A DNA stretch of 64,000 bases from Paragonimus skrjabini miyazakii (Eukaryota > Platyhelminthes > Trematoda > Plagiorchiida > Troglotrematidae): assembly GCA_014338405.1 (NCBI GenBank), contig JTDE01000192.1, positions 274,046 through 338,045 on the forward strand. Reading direction: 5' to 3'. Positions 59,866 through 64,000 of this stretch are shown here, piece by piece; within the stretch, counting starts at the first letter, position 1; each line of letters opens with the position of its first letter. The position numbers and the translations under genes were made by a program. The notes below the pieces were generated by a model, which did no database searches, was not told where the DNA came from, and saw only the letters and a program-made list of their open reading frames with translations.

Positions 59866-62800
59866 GTGTTGTATTTTGTGATTCGGTAACTCTACTCTGA
59901 GTTAGTTAATTGTGCATCTCTGGTTAGTTCTATTTCACATTTTACTGATCACGCGTCTGTAGGTTATTATCTCAAACCTTCGAAATTCAGTCCGTTTTTT
60001 GAGCTTTGTTTACTCAGTGTCTTGAATGACCTGCTAAGCGTTGCGAACCGTTCTCAGCATCTATTTTGTGTAAACCTGTTTGATTCAAAACAGCTAGGTG
60101 CTGAAAATTAAAGCGAACGGTTACCAATCAGCTATCGCATGATTGAAGAGTATCCACCGTGCCTAGTGTATTCGTCTCGGAATATGATCAAAATCTAAGC
60201 AGCTAACCTACCTATGAATTGAGGTGTTGCTGTCACGGTATGATTAGATGATTCAATAAATTAGTCATAATATTGTTTGTAAATAGTAGGGTTGCATCTA
60301 ATCATGCTGGCTCCTCTTAAGGCTAGGAGATTAGAAGGATGGATGTAACCGCATTACGAAAATCCTATGCTTCAACTGATACAGTTAACAGCAAAGTCCA
60401 TGCAAGCAATAAACCAGCATACAATTGCAAGCAGAACTGTAATGATTACAGCTTTAGATGCCCATTTGTATGAATATCCGTATACAATTGACAAATCTTC
60501 CAAACAATAAACATCATCAATTTCCCAAATTAATCCAACAGCATAATCTGAGTAATAAGAAAATTAATTCTCGGGATAACTGCCGTTTTCAGTTGCCAGC
60601 CGTTTCGTATAGACACAAGGCGCATTTATCCCATCAGATATAAAGGGACCCAACTGTGGAAGTAATGATGCCTGTGATTCAACAGAATATACTGATTAGT
60701 ATAAAATAAATTAATGGTTACAAGAGCTCATATAAATGAGTAAACAAAAACTGTCAATAGATTCCTGATGGTCCCTTCCAATTTGCATTGAATTTCTCTG
60801 TTCGTTCCGGTTAATTGAAAACAAATAAGAGGAAAATGATCTTATAATTGAGTATTGAGCAACTTGACCTCACTTCCGTTGATTCACAACTGTTCTTTTC
60901 ATGCTTCCAAGTTTAAGAATTTTGTGTAACTTGCACGATAACATCTGTTGTAGTTTTGCTTCACCGCACGTTTGTGTGCTGCGTTGCATTCAACATTGAC
61001 TACAACCGGCCGTTGTTGCACACTACCTAACCGCTGAGTTGAACTCGGTGTTGGATGCTGCTCACCAGCTGGCAGAAGATAAGTTTGTGCACAATGATAA
61101 ATGGAACTCCTCGAGTACGTGCTGCTTTTCGAAGTCATTGATGGCTCAGATTGGTCAATCAGAGAGGGTTCGTCTATTTTATTGTCCCAAAATTCCGTTT
61201 CCATTTTGAAACTTACACCGACGGCAGTTCAGTGACAGGTGAACAGCGAACTGAGTTGTGTGCGTATGCTTATACAAATGAAATTGATTGCAAGATATTT
61301 GAATTGGTAAAATCGATAATAGTGGCAGTTGGCTAAGCGAACTAGTGACTCAAACAATGTATCTACAACTGCTGTAATGGTTATATTCACAAGTATATAT
61401 CCAGTTGAGAATTAAATGAGTGAAATAAGACGCTCTTGCAGCAAGTTTTGTTAACTTATGCAGGTTCTCCAAGCAAACAAACATGATATAATAATGCTTT
61501 GCATTAAAATATATCAGTTCTCGACAAGTTGCTTCAAAACGAAAGCTAGACAAATTATGTGATACGGTGCATTTTAGAAATAAGTTTGGTGTGATACACA
61601 CACTGAAAGCGTACACAACAAACCAAGTTAATAATTCGTGCCGAAACGTTGTCAGGGCAAACGGGTCGTGATACCGCGTCTTTCCTTTACACACAAGGAA
61701 GATAGTATTGTTTTATAATCGTTATCTCTGCATCTGGATATGTAGGATACAGTTTCATCACTCTTCATTGAAACTACCTAGATCAGTCACCGCCCATCTG
61801 AAACTGCCCCCACATTTCACTTTCGCCATTCCCATAATGTGTAGCGGCTCGAGAATTAGCACATTACAATGTGTTCCTACTTACACGTTAGAGATATTCA
61901 AGATCGCCAAGTCCTATGCATGGTGACAAGTGGCAGCTGACGTACGACCATCCGACACTCAACAGCTTCTCTCACCCAGTCAAACCGGTGTACATTAACA
62001 CCACGAAATCTCAGACAGGGTAACCGGTTGTTTCTTCGGTGCACCGATGAGAAGAGCTCGATTTTTCACACTATTCTTCAAGCAGTTAGCATGGTCGACA
62101 TCAGATGTGCTGCAACCGATTGCCACACTCCTGGAGAAGATCATCCAAGTTGGTTGCTCGTAGAGGTGCATTATTCTCAATCGATTTAATAAAAAAATGT
62201 GCAGCCTTCAAAGTGGATCATGAGCTTTATGATGTCAACTGCGTCGCATTGCACTGACTATACGCACGCTATTGAAACATGATGAAGTTCCCATTGAAAA
62301 AGCGTTAGATGTCGCAAACTGATGTCTTTTGATAGTCTACTAGTGGACGACGGTTTCGAGGTCTGAACTAGTTTGTTCAGATTATTGAGTTTCAGATATG
62401 GTTGAAGTTCCTACGTAATCAGGTTTTGCCCGGTTTTAGATCTAATATTGTGCAACTATTGAACCGTTTGTTATATAAGATAAGTTAACAAGGACCCAGG
62501 AGCGAAAAATCAGGGTTCCAGTTGAATTCGAATGGATGACGGAGGCAGCAATAGGATAGATGGGTAAGCAAGTCCTGGTGTGAAATTCCCAAGCTTCTGT
62601 CGTGGTTTCACGGTTAAGCTAGCAGTTCACTTGTCGCGCTTGTGCGTACTGTTTCTGTCACTTGTTCGAATAGTCTCATTCTTGTACGATTGTGGCGAAG
62701 GCACACTTGTGCTTGGAAACAGTTGTTTAATACGTCGGTTGGACGTTTACTTAGCTGATGAAACCGCCTTGTATTATCGGGCACTACTGGAAAGGGTCCT

Positions 62801-64000
62801 GAATGTCAAGCGAGGCTTGAGCTGTCAGTGAAAACGTTCAAGAACTGAATCAGCTGCTTCGCGGCTATATGCAATGGAATGGTTGATCAACTTCTGCGTT
62901 GTATTGTTTCAGATTTACAAGGGATTGCTTTTTAAGAGCTTAACCAGACAATGGTTACTCACGCAAACAATGCTGGAGCAAACAACAGAGGGACCTAATC
63001 TGCTTGTTTATCACATCTTTCTTCATCAAACATTTAGAAAACCTACTGCTTACTTTATAGATCAGTATACAGCAACGGTCTGCTTGCGAATGCTGATTTG
63101 CGCAACCACAAGCGGGCGATAAAATAGACCATGCATACATGTAATACTTTATTCATAAATACCAGGACGGGAACTGCAGAATCACTAAAAATATTTGACT
63201 GACTCAAAACTAATCAGACCTGGTAACTGTGTTGCTTGTGTTGCCCTGATCACCACGTAGCCGATTGGTGTTTTTTGGCACTTTGCTATTCGCGAGTTCC
63301 AATTGACAATGCACATACAGAACATAGTGTTTATAAGTTAATCGTTTCTTTGTCAGAGATATTCATTGCAAGCTTTGTCATTTTGAATTTGTGCGTTATT
63401 TGTTGTCTACTTTTCAATAGCCTTGGTAATTATGAATCATAGCTCTGCGACAAAAGGGCTTCCCTTTAATTTGTTAGGTGACCAAGTGTCGATAAATCAG
63501 TGAATTATTTGCACCACCTTCTTATGCAAAAAATATTTTTTGTGATAAGTCATAAAAAGCTACACATTTATGTTTGCTTTTTGTTCAGTATTTTCCACCA
63601 GCCATGGTTAGCTGCCTTAAATCAAGAATAAAGTACCATGTTTACAGTGCCCTACAAAAATGTTGCCTGATTTTCTACAGATACTAATCACGGTAGACTC
63701 ATTTTCAACCGTAACTTGTTACTCCGTTCAGGGCAGCTTATGTCAGCGATTAGGTCATTCACTTGTTGGCCAACTAAATTACCTCTATTCTCCCTCACGC
63801 TTTTTGCAACCTCACTGATGCATTGGGGAAACATTGTAGGCCGTACGTCAATGTATAGATGATTCAGTTGACATTCAACGTTCACTGTTACAATCCGAAG
63901 TAAAAGCTCCACACGAATGGTCCCTTACCCGTTCGGTATGAGATCTAGTTAAAAGGGGAAATGCTCAGATAGATTCCGACATCAGAATTATCACACCGTC
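59866..64000. other. No gene recognised
   Basis: No domain or repeat recognised on either strand. The longest frames are 114 codons at 61350-61694 (-) and 101 codons at 60899-61204 (-), within chance expectation. Confidence 0.4.

Noticed and set aside
1..64000. Bacterial features: operons, CRISPR arrays, insertion sequences, attachment sites
   Set aside because: No direct-repeat arrays, ribosome-binding sites or tightly packed ORFs were seen; all recognisable proteins are eukaryotic retroelement remnants.

Overview
The window looks like AT-rich nuclear DNA of an invertebrate, most likely a flatworm and probably a trematode. The evidence is indirect. There are no operons, ribosome-binding sites or dense long ORFs. 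The clear coding remnants all belong to eukaryotic retroelements: Penelope-like elements (PLEs) with a reverse transcriptase (RT) followed by a GIY-YIG endonuclease, and two families of RTE-like non-LTR retrotransposons of the kind common in fluke genomes. The species call is inference.

Retroelement layout, left to right. A PLE endonuclease fragment lies at 0.8-1.3 kb (+). An unclassified interspersed repeat has three copies, at 5.1-5.4 kb (-), 9.0-9.3 kb (+) and 51.2-51.3 kb (-, cut by an N gap). A head-to-head inverted pair of PLE 3' ends lies at 15.9-16.7 kb, with an N gap in its left arm. A long PLE copy with few lesions lies at 18.9-21.0 kb (-). An antisense RTE-like copy lies at 28.0-29.0 kb (-), next to a second repeat at 29.3-29.6 kb. 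A PLE C-terminal fragment lies at 38.0-38.6 kb (+). A long PLE copy with an internal deletion lies at 43.0-44.9 kb (+), and another long PLE copy at 46.2-47.9 kb (-). A second RTE-like family with an endonuclease and an RT domain lies at 54.7-56.5 kb (-), its 5' flank matching the repeat at 29.3-29.6 kb. A copy of the first RTE-like family lies at 58.4-59.9 kb (+). Every copy carries stops, frameshifts or damaged catalytic motifs, so none looks able to move by itself.

Between the repeats I found several chains of exon-like open segments with splice sites and compatible phases: 4.8-6.4, 7.8-8.8, 16.7-17.8, 23.0-24.6, 30.4-36.8 and 39.0-40.0 kb on the + strand, and 10.7-11.9 and 23.8-24.1 kb on the - strand. 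One chain uses introns of only about 30-35 bases. I recognise none of the predicted proteins. At this base composition a stop falls about once in 16 codons by my rough estimate, so open runs of 30-90 codons are expected by chance. These chains are low-confidence hypotheses.

The remaining sequence, more than half of the window, is intron-like or intergenic and holds nothing I can assign beyond short simple repeats and one perfect 42-base palindrome at 58,215-58,256. I found no rRNA, convincing tRNA, CRISPR array or riboswitch.
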